Source of the DNA: Spirochaetota bacterium
GTDB lineage: Bacteria > Spirochaetota > Spirochaetia > Treponematales > Rectinemataceae
Length of the DNA: 64,000 bases
Assembly (NCBI GenBank): GCA_029265255.1
Contig: JAJUJQ010000001.1
Coordinates: 1-64,000, forward strand
Direction: 5' to 3'
In this document: positions 8,063 through 16,567 of the stretch, piece after piece
How the letters are laid out: each line of letters begins with the position of its first letter
Numbering within the stretch: the stretch's first letter is position 1
The notes under the pieces: model-generated
Databases searched by the model: none
Told to the model about the DNA's origin: nothing
The model's input: the letters and a program-made list of their open reading frames with translations, nothing else
Position numbers and translations under genes: made by a program

Positions 8063-8153
8063 CGTAAACAAGAGCGAGTGTCGGTGGCGAAACGACATTA
8101 TATAGCTGAGCCCTTCATGGTCTGCCTCCTTCCATGAAGGGTTCTTTTTTTTT
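8063..8153 (+). ncRNA. Candidate small RNA or attenuated leader
   Basis: The predicted transcript between the promoter at 8028-8056 and the terminator at 8111-8153 is about 90 bases. It contains a first hairpin (TGTCG/CGACA around 8078-8096, loop GTGGCGAAA), a linker, then the terminator hairpin. There is no convincing reading frame inside it. The Nif3 gene starts 12 bases after the T run, so it could also be an attenuator for that gene. I do not recognise a known RNA family. Confidence 0.45.
8111..8153 (+). terminator. Intrinsic terminator
   Basis: CCCTTCATGG (8111-8120) pairs perfectly with CCATGAAGGG (8132-8141) and is followed by TTC and a run of nine T. This is one of the strongest terminators in the window, yet it lies upstream of a gene on the same strand, not after one. 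Confidence 0.9.
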
Positions 8154-8165
8154 ATACTCACCCTC

Positions 8166-8930
8166 ATGACACTCGCAATGTTCGATCAATGGGCCCGTTC
8201 CTTTCTTGAAATCGATACTCTCCGCCAGATAGACGATTCTCTCAATGGAATTCAGGTTGGTTGTTCACCAACGAAGGAAATAAGAAAGCTCGCGGTGGCA
8301 GTCGATGCCTGCGCGGAAAGCATCCGGCGCGCGGGCGATGCCGGAGCGGATATGTTGTTTGTGCATCATGGCATGTTTTGGGGCAAGCCCGAAGCCGTCA
8401 CCGGCTCGCTCCGCGAGCGGCTCAGGCTTCTGTTTTCCTACGACATGGCGCTCTATGCCTGCCATCTTCCTCTCGACAAGCATCCCGAGATTGGAAACAA
8501 CGCGCGTCTGGCGGATCTGCTCGGGCTGAAAGAGCGAAGGCCTTTCGGCATCTATCACGGGATTGCGATCGGTTGGGCAGGCATGCTTCCCGAGCCTCTC
8601 ACAATCGATCAGGTGATTGCCAGGATTCTTCCAGAAAACAGTACTCCGCGCGCGGTCATTGCCGCTGGTCCGCGGGAGATTCGTTCCGTGGCGGTTATTT
8701 CGGGTGGTGCGCCATTCGAATCGCTTCAGGCTATTGCCGAAGGAATCGATTGCTATGTGACTGGAGAACCATCGCATTCGATCTATCATGCCATGCTCGA
8801 GGGCGGCATGAACTTTATCGCGGCGGGGCATTACGCGACAGAGACTTCTGGTGTGAGTGCTGTTGCGGAGAAGGCGCGAAAGGAGCTTGGGCTCGAGACA
8901 ATCTTCATCGACGTTCCGACAGGACTTTGA
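8166..8930 (+). CDS. Nif3-like dinuclear metal protein
   Basis: A 254-residue member of the Nif3/YbgI/DUF34 family, toroid-forming proteins with a two-metal centre, sometimes annotated as GTP cyclohydrolase I type 2; the cellular role is unsettled. Visible metal-site elements are HHGMFWG (residues 67-73), the later CHLPLDKHPEIGNN segment with further His/Asp/Asn, and GHYATET near 223-229. The start ATG follows the T run of the upstream terminator by 12 bases with no clear Shine-Dalgarno, so the transcript arrangement is odd: either read-through or a short leader. lspA begins one base after its stop, which points to an operon. Family certain, function open. Confidence 0.9.
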   Translation: MTLAMFDQWARSFLEIDTLRQIDDSLNGIQVGCSPTKEIRKLAVAVDACAESIRRAGDAGADMLFVHHGMFWGKPEAVTGSLRERLRLLFSYDMALYACHLPLDKHPEIGNNARLADLLGLKERRPFGIYHGIAIGWAGMLPEPLTIDQVIARILPENSTPRAVIAAGPREIRSVAVISGGAPFESLQAIAEGIDCYVTGEPSHSIYHAMLEGGMNFIAAGHYATETSGVSAVAEKARKELGLETIFIDVPTGL

Positions 8931-8931
8931 A

Positions 8932-9483
8932 ATGAGAAAAGCCTCATTGTACGCACCGATCGCGTTAGCCGGCCTCATTGTGATCTTCGACCAGATATCC
9001 AAAGCGCTGGTCGTTGCCTATATCCCTGAAGGAAGTATCCACGCGCGTTATCTGGGGGATTTTATCTGGATCGTTCACGCGCGGAACACAGGAGCGGCTT
9101 TTTCGTTTGGAGCCGCTTCGGCTCCTCTTGTCCGACTACTGTTGTTCGTGGCCCTTCCCGCGGCAGTGCTGACTGGCGCATTGTATTTTTATTTCAGGAA
9201 AGAACTTTCCACCCCGCTTCGTTGGTCTCTTGGCCTCATCGTTGGTGGTGGAGTGGGAAATCTGATTGATCGGATTCTGCGGCCCGAAGGTGTGGTGGAT
9301 TTCATCTCCCTCAACATGTATGGCTTTTTGGGTATGGAGCGCTTTGCCACATTCAATGTGGCGGATTCTGCAATCACCATCGGGGAGATCATGCTGATCA
9401 TCGTGTTGTTCGCTGATGAATTCGGCAAGCGGCGAAAAAAGATCCCTGCTGCACCTGTCGAGCCTTCAGATCGGCAGGAATGA
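8932..9483 (+). CDS. lspA: Lipoprotein signal peptidase (signal peptidase II)
   Basis: Inner-membrane aspartyl protease that removes signal peptides from lipidated prolipoproteins. The 183-residue protein has four hydrophobic segments and the family boxes FDQISKALV near the N-terminus, HARNTGAAFSFG, GGGVGNLIDRI (first catalytic Asp) and FATFNVADSAITIG (second catalytic Asp). ATG 8932 is used although the frame is open from 8857, because it places the first membrane helix at residue 5-22; it starts one base after the Nif3 stop, so translation is probably coupled. A charged tail (GKRRKKIPAAP) follows the last helix. Spirochaetes are rich in lipoproteins, consistent with a need for this enzyme. 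Confidence 0.96.
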   Translation: MRKASLYAPIALAGLIVIFDQISKALVVAYIPEGSIHARYLGDFIWIVHARNTGAAFSFGAASAPLVRLLLFVALPAAVLTGALYFYFRKELSTPLRWSLGLIVGGGVGNLIDRILRPEGVVDFISLNMYGFLGMERFATFNVADSAITIGEIMLIIVLFADEFGKRRKKIPAAPVEPSDRQE

Positions 9484-9508
9484 TCTGTCCGGCCAAGGAG
9501 AGAACGGA

Positions 9509-9775
9509 ATGGTACGTAAAATCCGGGTTATGCTCTTTGTTCTTGGCGCAACCGTGATGAATCTGTTGCTGATGGTTCTGTGCTTTGCGGGCCTCATGGG
9601 GCTCTACTCGCTGACACTGGCACGCCTGCTTCCCCAGCAGGCGCTGCTCTGGGCGCTTGTCGTGGTGTTCATAGGGGCGCTGGTCATTTCGACATTTGTC
9701 TATCGTTCATTATTGAAGTATCTGCGGGAGCGCTACCATTTAGACGAATATCTAGGTATTCCGCGCAAGCCGTAA
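9509..9775 (+). CDS. Small two-helix membrane protein downstream of lspA
   Basis: 88 residues. ATG 9509 follows AAGGAGAG by 7 bases and lies 25 bases after lspA. Two hydrophobic stretches (about residues 7-32 and 45-64) are followed by a basic and aromatic cytoplasmic tail, YLRERYHLDEYLGIPRKP. It has no motif I recognise. Its position as third gene of the Nif3-lspA unit suggests an envelope role, but this is only context. The real gene status is supported by the ribosome site and the operon spacing. Confidence 0.75.
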   Translation: MVRKIRVMLFVLGATVMNLLLMVLCFAGLMGLYSLTLARLLPQQALLWALVVVFIGALVISTFVYRSLLKYLRERYHLDEYLGIPRKP

Positions 9776-9907
9776 CAGAAAACCAGGCTAGGGCAGGCAT
9801 AGAAGGAGCAGGTGAGGCCTCTGCCCCCATTGGGCTATGATGCGCAGCGGGGTGTATGCGCCAGGGCAGCAGAAATGCCGCGAGGAGACTGAACAAAATC
9901 CCTCAGC

Positions 9908-9936
9908 TTTACGGATTTGACAAGTCATGCGATAAT
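9908..9936 (+). promoter_or_regulatory. Promoter candidate for the DUF1015 gene
   Basis: TTTACG (9908-9913), 17 bases, and GATAAT (9931-9936) preceded by TGC, giving an extended -10. The start codon at 9973 lies about 30 bases downstream of the expected transcription start. The bases from 9776 to 9907 show no gene. Confidence 0.45.
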
Positions 9937-9972
9937 ATCCGTACTCATTTCAATCCCAAGGAGACTCCACGA

Positions 9973-11331
9973 ATGTCCGCTTCACGTGAACGGCTGCAGA
10001 ATCTTGGTGTGACCATACCGGAACTCTACCTTCCAGCAGAGGGAACGTCGTATCGTACCTGGGCGGTGGTCGCCTGTGACCAGTATTCGTCCGAGCGCGA
10101 GTATTGGGAAGATGTGGCGCGCGAAGTGGGAGAAGCGCCTTCTACTCTCAAACTTATTTTCCCTGAATGCTACCTGGAAGATACTGACAAGGATGCGCGT
10201 ATTGCCTCAATCCAGCGCACCATGCGAGAATACCTTGCCAATGGCGTCGTGGCGTCGCGGGGCCCGGCTTTTATGCTGGTAGAACGAACAACCCCCTTTG
10301 AAACCCATCCGCGGCTTGGTCTTGTCGTGGCAATTGATCTTGAGCGCTATCAGTATGGCAAGGATTCACGCAGTCTTGTCCGCCCAACCGAGGGCACGAT
10401 TGTCGAGCGCCTTCCGCCGCGCATGGCGATTAGGCGTGGCGCTCCTCTCGAGCTGCCGCATATCATGATTCTCATCGATGATCCTGAGAAGACAGTCATC
10501 GAACCGCTATATCGCAAGCGCCAATACCTGGAAAAGGCGTACGATTTCGATCTTATGAAGAATTCAGGCCATATCCGAGGCTGGCTTGTGAGGGACGAGG
10601 CTGACTTGAGCGGCATTGCCGAAGCGCTCGAACGGCTCGCCGACCCGGACGCGTTCCGCGCGAAATATGGCAAAGATGACGTTTTGCTCTTTGCGGTTGG
10701 AGACGGCAACCACTCGCTGGCGACCGCCAAGGCCATTTGGGAAGAAACCAAGGCGTCCTTTGCCGGCAGACCCGACGCCGATCAGCTTCTGATGGGGCAT
10801 CCCGCGCGATATGCGCTGGTCGAGCTGGTGAACCTGTATGACGAGGGGCTGCCCTTCCATCCCATTCACCGAGTTCTCTTTGGGATCGATGCGGGCGATT
10901 TCCTCGCGTCGCTCCAAAGCGCGGGGGCGGACATTCGTCGTACCTCCGATGCCCGCCAAGCCTTCGCGCTGGTCGATTCCTCGGCGAACAGCAGAGAGGG
11001 GCATCTCTTCGCATTCGTCACAGGTCAGGAATCCGGGGTTATTCGTTTCCCCAATCCCACCGCGCGGCTTGCAGTCGCTACCATTCAGGAACGAATCGAT
11101 GCGTACCGCAAGGAACATTCTACGGTCGGCATCGATTACATTCACGGTACGGCAAGCCTGGAATCGCTCGGTCGCAAACCCGGCAACCTTGGTCTCTACC
11201 TGCCGCCCGTAGACAAGGCCTCATTCTTCAGCGTGGTCATACATGATGGTGTCATGCCTCGCAAGACTTTCTCGATGGGTGAAGCGCCGGAGAAACGGTT
11301 CTACATCGAAGCGCGCCGCATTGTGCCCTGA
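9973..11331 (+). CDS. DUF1015 family protein of the serine cluster
   Basis: 452 residues. ATG 9973 has AAGGAG eight bases upstream; the frame is open from 9856 but the earlier part has no family character. DUF1015 proteins are commonly found beside serA and serC, as here. The best conserved part is around 235-250, LLFAVGDGNHSLATAKAIW, which resembles the DG-H-R box of the ParB/sulfiredoxin fold. Members of that fold include free-serine kinases (SerK, SbnI), so an activity on serine or phosphoserine is conceivable. Other visible parts are CDQYSSEREYW near 37 and GTASLESLG near 395. No serB phosphatase is in the window. Family membership is firm; the biochemical role is inference. Confidence 0.88.
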   Translation: MSASRERLQNLGVTIPELYLPAEGTSYRTWAVVACDQYSSEREYWEDVAREVGEAPSTLKLIFPECYLEDTDKDARIASIQRTMREYLANGVVASRGPAFMLVERTTPFETHPRLGLVVAIDLERYQYGKDSRSLVRPTEGTIVERLPPRMAIRRGAPLELPHIMILIDDPEKTVIEPLYRKRQYLEKAYDFDLMKNSGHIRGWLVRDEADLSGIAEALERLADPDAFRAKYGKDDVLLFAVGDGNHSLATAKAIWEETKASFAGRPDADQLLMGHPARYALVELVNLYDEGLPFHPIHRVLFGIDAGDFLASLQSAGADIRRTSDARQAFALVDSSANSREGHLFAFVTGQESGVIRFPNPTARLAVATIQERIDAYRKEHSTVGIDYIHGTASLESLGRKPGNLGLYLPPVDKASFFSVVIHDGVMPRKTFSMGEAPEKRFYIEARRIVP

Positions 11332-11369
11332 TTATCACCGGCTCCGGACTGCCCAGCGCCCGCGTTCCA

Positions 11370-11378
11370 TGCTATACT
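11370..11378 (+). promoter_or_regulatory. Extended -10 promoter element upstream of serA
   Basis: TGC followed by TATACT (11373-11378), about 63 bases before the serA start. No good -35 is visible, as expected for an extended -10. The same TGCTATACT word occurs before hutU and arcC. Confidence 0.45.
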
Positions 11379-11440
11379 GAACAAGCTTTACATGCGACAT
11401 ACGCGACGAATGGGAATATAATTTATCCAAGGAGGATTCA

Positions 11441-12316
11441 ATGGTTATTCTGCTCGCAGATGCATTTGCGCCCGATCTGCCGGGACGCCTTGCTGAGTTT
11501 GGCGAAGTCACCTCGGATATGGGACGTGTGGGCGAGGCCGAGGTCATCATTGTCCGCTCCAAAACGAAAGTGGACAAGACGATGATCGACGCTGCCCCAA
11601 AATGCCGCTATATCATCCGGGGCGGTGTGGGTGTCGACACCATCGACGTAGAATATGCGAAATCTAAAAGCATCGCGGTCGACAACACTCCGGAGGCTTC
11701 GAGTCTCGCGGTCGCGGAGCTGGCCTTTGCCCTCATGATCGCCATGCCGAACCACCTGGTCGCGGCCGACAATTCGATGAAGCAGGGTAAATGGCTCAAA
11801 AAGGAACTCGAGCGAACCGAATTGAATGGCAAAGTGCTCGGCCTCATCGGCATAGGACGCATCGGGCGTGAACTGGCGCTTCGCGCCAAAGCCTTCGGCA
11901 TGAAGGTGATCGCGTATGACAAGTATGTCGCAAGTTCGGACGTGGCACAGCTGGTCAGCCTCGACGAGCTCTATGCGCAGGCCGATTACATCAGCCTCCA
12001 CACCCCCCTCACCGACGAAACCCGCGGCATGATCAACGCCGCGTCCATCGCAAAGATGAAAACCGGTGTCTACCTTGTGAACACCTGCCGCGGCCAGGTC
12101 GTGGTCGAGCAGGACATCGTCGACGCGTTGAAGTCGGGAAAGATAGCCGGCTATGCAACAGATGTCTATCACAAAGAACCACCTGAGGGATCACCGCTCC
12201 TTTCAGCACCGAACGTGCTTCTGACCCCACACCTTGGGGCCTCTACCGAAGAGAACCTGCTCAGACTGGGAGACTCCATCGTCGCCCGTCTCAAGAAATA
12301 TACCGGCAGGGCCTGA
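11441..12316 (+). CDS. serA: D-3-phosphoglycerate dehydrogenase, short form
   Basis: Oxidises 3-phosphoglycerate to 3-phosphohydroxypyruvate, the first step of serine synthesis. The 291-residue protein contains only the substrate- and NAD-binding domains: GGVGVDTID (about 64-72), GLIGIGRIGRELALRAKAFG (NAD site, near 128-147), NTCRGQVV, and the catalytic His in LLTPHLGASTEEN near the end. The C-terminal ACT domain that gives serine inhibition in long forms is absent. AAGGAGG lies 7 bases before ATG. serC follows 58 bases downstream. A general 2-hydroxyacid dehydrogenase function is the alternative, but the serC neighbour makes serA the better reading. Confidence 0.9.
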   Translation: MVILLADAFAPDLPGRLAEFGEVTSDMGRVGEAEVIIVRSKTKVDKTMIDAAPKCRYIIRGGVGVDTIDVEYAKSKSIAVDNTPEASSLAVAELAFALMIAMPNHLVAADNSMKQGKWLKKELERTELNGKVLGLIGIGRIGRELALRAKAFGMKVIAYDKYVASSDVAQLVSLDELYAQADYISLHTPLTDETRGMINAASIAKMKTGVYLVNTCRGQVVVEQDIVDALKSGKIAGYATDVYHKEPPEGSPLLSAPNVLLTPHLGASTEENLLRLGDSIVARLKKYTGRA

Positions 12317-12374
12317 ACCTGCCGCCCTGCGCCCTTGAGGGATGCGGGAACGCTCGAATACAAGAGGTAAGAGT

Positions 12375-13472
12375 ATGAAACGAGTGATCAATTTCAATGC
12401 AGGCCCTGCAGCCATACCCCTTGAGGTACTGCAGAAAGCCCAGGAAGAGATGTTCGACTGGAACGGTACCGGCATGTCTGTCATGGAGGTGTCCCACCGA
12501 TCCAAAGAATATGAGGCAATGCACAACGAAGCGCAGGACCTCTTCAGAACCCTCGCCGGCATGGGGCCAGAATGGAAAATTCTGTTCCTTACGGGAGGCG
12601 CGTCGAGCCAGTTCTTCATGATTCCCATGAACTATCTGTTTGATGGCCGCAAGGCGACGTACCTCGTGACCGGCCACTGGGGCAAGGCCGCCGTCAAGGA
12701 AGCCAAGCGCTATGGAACCCTCGATGTGCTCACCACCGAGAATCCCGATGGCACCTTCACTCGCGTGCTCAGACCCGATGAAATCAAGGTCGATCCTGCG
12801 TCCACCTATGTCCATATGACCAGCAACAACACCATTTTCGGTTCGCAGTGGCAGTACTGGCCTGAAGTAGGAAAGGTGCCTCTCGTCTGCGATATGTCGA
12901 GCGACATCTTCTCGCGCCCATTCCCAGCCGACAGGTTCTCATTGATCTATGCCGGAGCCCAGAAGAACCTCGGCCCATCCGGTGTCACGGTGGTAGCCAT
13001 CCGCGAGGATTTCTACAATCTGGCCCAGGATCAAGCAAAGCTCCCGACCATGCTCTCCTACCGCACCCATGCCGAAAACAATTCGCTCTACAACACGCCT
13101 CCCTGTTTCTCGATCTACATACTCAACCTCACCCTCAAGTGGCTGCTCAATACCGTCGGCGGTCTCGAAAACATGGCGAAAATCAATGATGAGAAAGCAC
13201 GCCTCCTGTATGCCGCGATCGACAATTCCGACGGTTTCTACCGCGGGCCGGTGGAAAAGGACTCCCGCTCCCAGATGAACGTGGTCTTCCGTCTGAAGAC
13301 CGAAGCGCTTGAAGAAACCTTCGTCAAAGAAGCCAAGGCGGCAGGTATTGTCGGCGTCAAAGGCCACCGCTCGACAGGCGGTATCCGCTTCTCAATCTAC
13401 AATGCCAATAATGTGGACAACATCAAGACAGCGGTCGCCTTTATGGAGGAGTTCCGACGCAAATACCGCTGA
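12375..13472 (+). CDS. serC: Phosphoserine aminotransferase
   Basis: PLP-dependent transamination of 3-phosphohydroxypyruvate to phosphoserine. The 365-residue protein begins INFNAGPAAIP, has the phosphate- and PLP-binding segments FLTGGASSQF near 74, and the Schiff-base lysine K197 in GAQKNLGPSGV. The tail GHRSTGGIRFSIYNA is also typical. Start ATG 12375 is preceded by AGAGGTAAG. A terminator follows 55 bases after the stop, so the serine cluster ends here. Full length, no anomalies. Confidence 0.96.
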   Translation: MKRVINFNAGPAAIPLEVLQKAQEEMFDWNGTGMSVMEVSHRSKEYEAMHNEAQDLFRTLAGMGPEWKILFLTGGASSQFFMIPMNYLFDGRKATYLVTGHWGKAAVKEAKRYGTLDVLTTENPDGTFTRVLRPDEIKVDPASTYVHMTSNNTIFGSQWQYWPEVGKVPLVCDMSSDIFSRPFPADRFSLIYAGAQKNLGPSGVTVVAIREDFYNLAQDQAKLPTMLSYRTHAENNSLYNTPPCFSIYILNLTLKWLLNTVGGLENMAKINDEKARLLYAAIDNSDGFYRGPVEKDSRSQMNVVFRLKTEALEETFVKEAKAAGIVGVKGHRSTGGIRFSIYNANNVDNIKTAVAFMEEFRRKYR

Positions 13473-13526
13473 TCCGCTATCATCGGACAGCCTGACCGCA
13501 TGATTTGATTCTTCTTGCGGATGTTC

Positions 13527-13562
13527 AGGGGCTGTTCCCGCGGGGGGATAGCCCCTGTTTTT
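13527..13562 (+). terminator. Intrinsic terminator after serC
   Basis: AGGGGCT (13527-13533) pairs with AGCCCCT (13550-13556), with a GC-rich loop, followed by G and TTTTT (13558-13562). Confidence 0.82.
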
Positions 13563-13673
13563 ATTCTGGAGCACAGGTATGGATGTCATCAAGCTCAGAG
13601 CTTTCTGCATGGTAGTGTAATATACCAAAGGGAAAGAAGAAAAAGCCTGAGCGGAGCAATTCTCCAGGGAAGG

Positions 13674-13701
13674 CACGCGCCGCGATCAGTCACGGCGCGT
13701 G
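13674..13701 (+). promoter_or_regulatory. Perfect 9-bp hairpin in the leader of the 906-residue protein
   Basis: CACGCGCCG (13674-13682) pairs with CGGCGCGTG (13693-13701), loop CGATCAGTCA. There is no T run, so it is not a standard terminator. A possible -10 (TAATAT at 13618-13623) lies upstream, placing the hairpin inside the mRNA leader about 40 bases before the start codon. It may affect translation or mRNA stability. Confidence 0.5.
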
Positions 13702-13739
13702 TTCTATATTGTCATGCATGGATCATTTGAGGATAATGG

Positions 13740-16460
13740 TTGTCAGTCATGGCAAGGTCAAGGTTGCTGAAACTGTATCGTTCGCTTCTCTCCTCGCTGA
13801 GCTTCTCTGCGGAATTGAGAAAAATGCGAAGAGAGCTGAATGCGAAGATCGATCAGCCTGAAAGCATCGTTCCGCCGCCGCCGTTCCATCCACAGGGAGT
13901 AAACCGCTGGTTCAAGCGTCGCCGCATTACCATCGCGGAGACCTATCTACGAGTTGTCCGAGATCTCGATTCGCGGCATTCCAGCGCGAGGCTCGATGCG
14001 CTGCGGCAACTCGCGGATGTGGCATTTCATTCCTCAAACATCGATTATCCTTTAAACACTGCTCGAGTCCAAACCGCCCTCATCAAGGAAACGATCAAGC
14101 ATCGTTCCAGCAAACGCCGCCAGCTCGAACTGCTCTATGATTTTTCGATGTCGGCGCGGGGCCAGCACCAGGTTATCCGCCGTCTCTGTGATGAGCTGAA
14201 CATTGTCGAACTACCGGAAAAGAGCATGCGACTGGGGGATTTTGAGTATGGGTGGGACGATCATGTCCATGATACAGCTACCACAGGGCGCAAAAATCCT
14301 ACGCAGCTCATTCTCGATGCGTTCATTAAAGGCATTTCTTCGCTGACCATCGCATACGGCTCGGTCTCCGACATCGACATGATGGAGGAAGCCCTCGAAG
14401 CAGGGGCCATTCTCGGCATACAGGTGCGCATCGCGCTGGAATTCAGTGTCATGATCGAAGGGGAACGCTATCATTTTATGGCAGTGCTTCCTCGTTTCGA
14501 ACACCGTGAGGCCTTACGCGCGTTTTTTACTGAACATGCGCAGGACTTGGGCTTTTTCTTTGCAGGCCTTGACCAGAACCGAGAGAATAAACTCGATGCG
14601 GCACGCCGTCTGCTCGATACCTTTAATCGAGACACGCTGCAGATTATCAATAAGGGCTTTGAGCTCAATCCAGAATTCTGTCTTGAGCCTCTATCGCTGG
14701 AAGAACTGCTTGCGACGATACCCAACATGAATCTGACCCTCCTGCATCTGGCGGAGTATGTGTACCTCCGTTACCGGCCGATCCTGCAGAAGCGGTTGTG
14801 GTATTGCAAAGCACTTCGCGAGAAGGAAAAAAAGACGGCACACGGAAGCGGTTCGGCGAGCGCTCTTTATGAACGAACAAAGAAGGAGCTGAAGAATCTC
14901 GATCCGGACACGATAATGTCAATATATTTCAATGAGGCTCACGCCATTTCCTACAAGACCGTGTTCGATGATCTCGAAAGGCTCAGCGCAATGCTCCATG
15001 CAGCGGGATGCGCGATCAAGTTCATCCATCCTCTGGAATATGGCATGAGCGCTGCGATTCGGGTTTTTGAGCGATATTGCCATTGTTTTAACGAGGTTGA
15101 AGTCTATAATACCCAGAACTATACCGGTAGAGAGAACGAGCAGGTTGTGGCTTTTGCCCGGCTGCTTAACGACTACAATCGCCGCGCTGTCGCGGAAGGC
15201 AGAAAGCCAATAACGCCTGTGTGCGGAAGCGACGCGACAGGACGGACGCCGAAGATACCTGGCATGGGATTCATTTTTGAAGACCAGATTGTAGGGAAGC
15301 TTCGTTCACGATATATAAAAAGGCATTTGTGGCTGCCGCCGCTGGTGTCTGCCATGGTGCGTTCCAAGGGTGAGGCGGTCGATGAATCCACGATAGAGAA
15401 GTCGCCGCCGCCGCGCCTTATCAGCATGGGGAAATATTCAAGCAGCGAGGACTCCGGTGGTGGTGATGATGACCTGATTGGCCCATTGCGCGCGTGGCGG
15501 TACTTCAACCCCAACTTCAAAAATCTGGTACGAATCACGATCGGCTATTTGGTTGCTTCCTCGTTTATCAGCCCCTGGTACGCGCTGCTGTGGCTGGGTA
15601 TTACCGGCTTTAGGAACAGCGTCGCAGACCTGGTCTCTTCACGCGGAACTCGCTTGAACCAGTGGCGGCTCAAGAGCATCAATTTCGACAATGTCGCGCA
15701 GTCGATGTTCTGGACAGGTTTCTCGGTACCCATACTCGGGTTTGTAAAATCAAATTTTGATATCGTATGGCCGTGGGCTCATACCGGCTTTCTGTACGAT
15801 CTCCTAAAATTCTTTTTCATTTCATTCGCGAACGGCTTGTATCTGGCAACACATAATACCTTGCGAGGTTTCGACAAGCCGGTCGTGAAGGCGAATTTCT
15901 TCAGAAGTGTGCTTGCGTGGCCGCTTGCCACGCTATTTGCGCCGATTGGTAACGCGCTCACCATTCCTTCAATCGTCCAGACGAAGATCTGGTCGGACGT
16001 GGTGGCTGGTTTTATCGAGGGCGGGAACAAATATATCAAAGTCGTGCGGCAGCGGCAGAAAGTGTTGGAAGAAATCATCCCAGCCATTATCCATTCAAAG
16101 GGGCCTTCGCAGCTGATTGCCATGCTCGACATTCTGTATCTCTTTTCTCAAGAGCCGCGGACCCAGAGTACGATCAAGGCGGTGCTCAGTCCCTATGTGC
16201 TCTTTACAAGGAAATTGAAGAAGAATTCATCGCTTCGGCTTAATCTGCTAGTGGAGCTGCACAGAACCATGTGTCAGGACTGGATCTGGCCCGAGCTCGC
16301 GAGGTATATCATTGTCAATTATGACGAAGAGATGGCGGACGATCTCATAAGCCTCGTCGTCGATTCGCTTCCCGAATTTCAGGACTGGCTGGCGGCGCTC
16401 ATCAAGAAATATGGAGAATCGACTGGCTTGCTTGCAAAATTTGGAATAGAAAAGAAATAG
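13740..16460 (+). CDS. Large PHP-domain-like membrane protein
   Basis: 906 residues from TTG 13740 (GAGGA six bases upstream) or 903 from ATG 13749. The central part looks like a degenerate PHP phosphoesterase domain: DHVHDTATTGRKNP near residue 180 in place of the first His-x-His motif, ALEFSVMIEG near 232, and VCGSDATGRTPKIPG near 497 in place of the terminal GSDAH. The C-terminal third (about 590-760) has several hydrophobic segments, including LVRITIGYLVASSFISPWYA and SMFWTGFSVPILGFV, so it is membrane anchored. The last 150 residues are helical and soluble. A low-complexity SSSEDSGGGDDD linker separates the parts. I do not know the family name; the PHP likeness is pattern-based, and several metal ligands differ, so it might not be an active hydrolase. 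Monocistronic. Confidence 0.8.
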   Translation: MSVMARSRLLKLYRSLLSSLSFSAELRKMRRELNAKIDQPESIVPPPPFHPQGVNRWFKRRRITIAETYLRVVRDLDSRHSSARLDALRQLADVAFHSSNIDYPLNTARVQTALIKETIKHRSSKRRQLELLYDFSMSARGQHQVIRRLCDELNIVELPEKSMRLGDFEYGWDDHVHDTATTGRKNPTQLILDAFIKGISSLTIAYGSVSDIDMMEEALEAGAILGIQVRIALEFSVMIEGERYHFMAVLPRFEHREALRAFFTEHAQDLGFFFAGLDQNRENKLDAARRLLDTFNRDTLQIINKGFELNPEFCLEPLSLEELLATIPNMNLTLLHLAEYVYLRYRPILQKRLWYCKALREKEKKTAHGSGSASALYERTKKELKNLDPDTIMSIYFNEAHAISYKTVFDDLERLSAMLHAAGCAIKFIHPLEYGMSAAIRVFERYCHCFNEVEVYNTQNYTGRENEQVVAFARLLNDYNRRAVAEGRKPITPVCGSDATGRTPKIPGMGFIFEDQIVGKLRSRYIKRHLWLPPLVSAMVRSKGEAVDESTIEKSPPPRLISMGKYSSSEDSGGGDDDLIGPLRAWRYFNPNFKNLVRITIGYLVASSFISPWYALLWLGITGFRNSVADLVSSRGTRLNQWRLKSINFDNVAQSMFWTGFSVPILGFVKSNFDIVWPWAHTGFLYDLLKFFFISFANGLYLATHNTLRGFDKPVVKANFFRSVLAWPLATLFAPIGNALTIPSIVQTKIWSDVVAGFIEGGNKYIKVVRQRQKVLEEIIPAIIHSKGPSQLIAMLDILYLFSQEPRTQSTIKAVLSPYVLFTRKLKKNSSLRLNLLVELHRTMCQDWIWPELARYIIVNYDEEMADDLISLVVDSLPEFQDWLAALIKKYGESTGLLAKFGIEKK

Positions 16461-16513
16461 AAAAAATGCCCGCTGTGGGGCGATAGATTGAGTATAATGG
16501 GTGGTGCGGCCGG

Positions 16514-16545
16514 GGCTGTGGAGGAGGATTATGCCCTCCACAGCC
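16514..16545. terminator. Long perfect hairpin between convergent genes
   Basis: GGCTGTGGAGG (16514-16524) pairs with CCTCCACAGCC (16535-16545), an 11-bp stem between two convergent genes. Neither side has a clean T run, so as a terminator it is probable by position but atypical in form. Confidence 0.55.
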
Positions 16546-16567
16546 TTGACCTGTTTCAGCTGCAGAC

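Noticed and set aside
8063..8153. A known riboswitch class before nif3
   Set aside because: I compared it with fluoride, preQ1, guanidine and cyclic-di-GMP motifs by memory and found no match to any conserved core.
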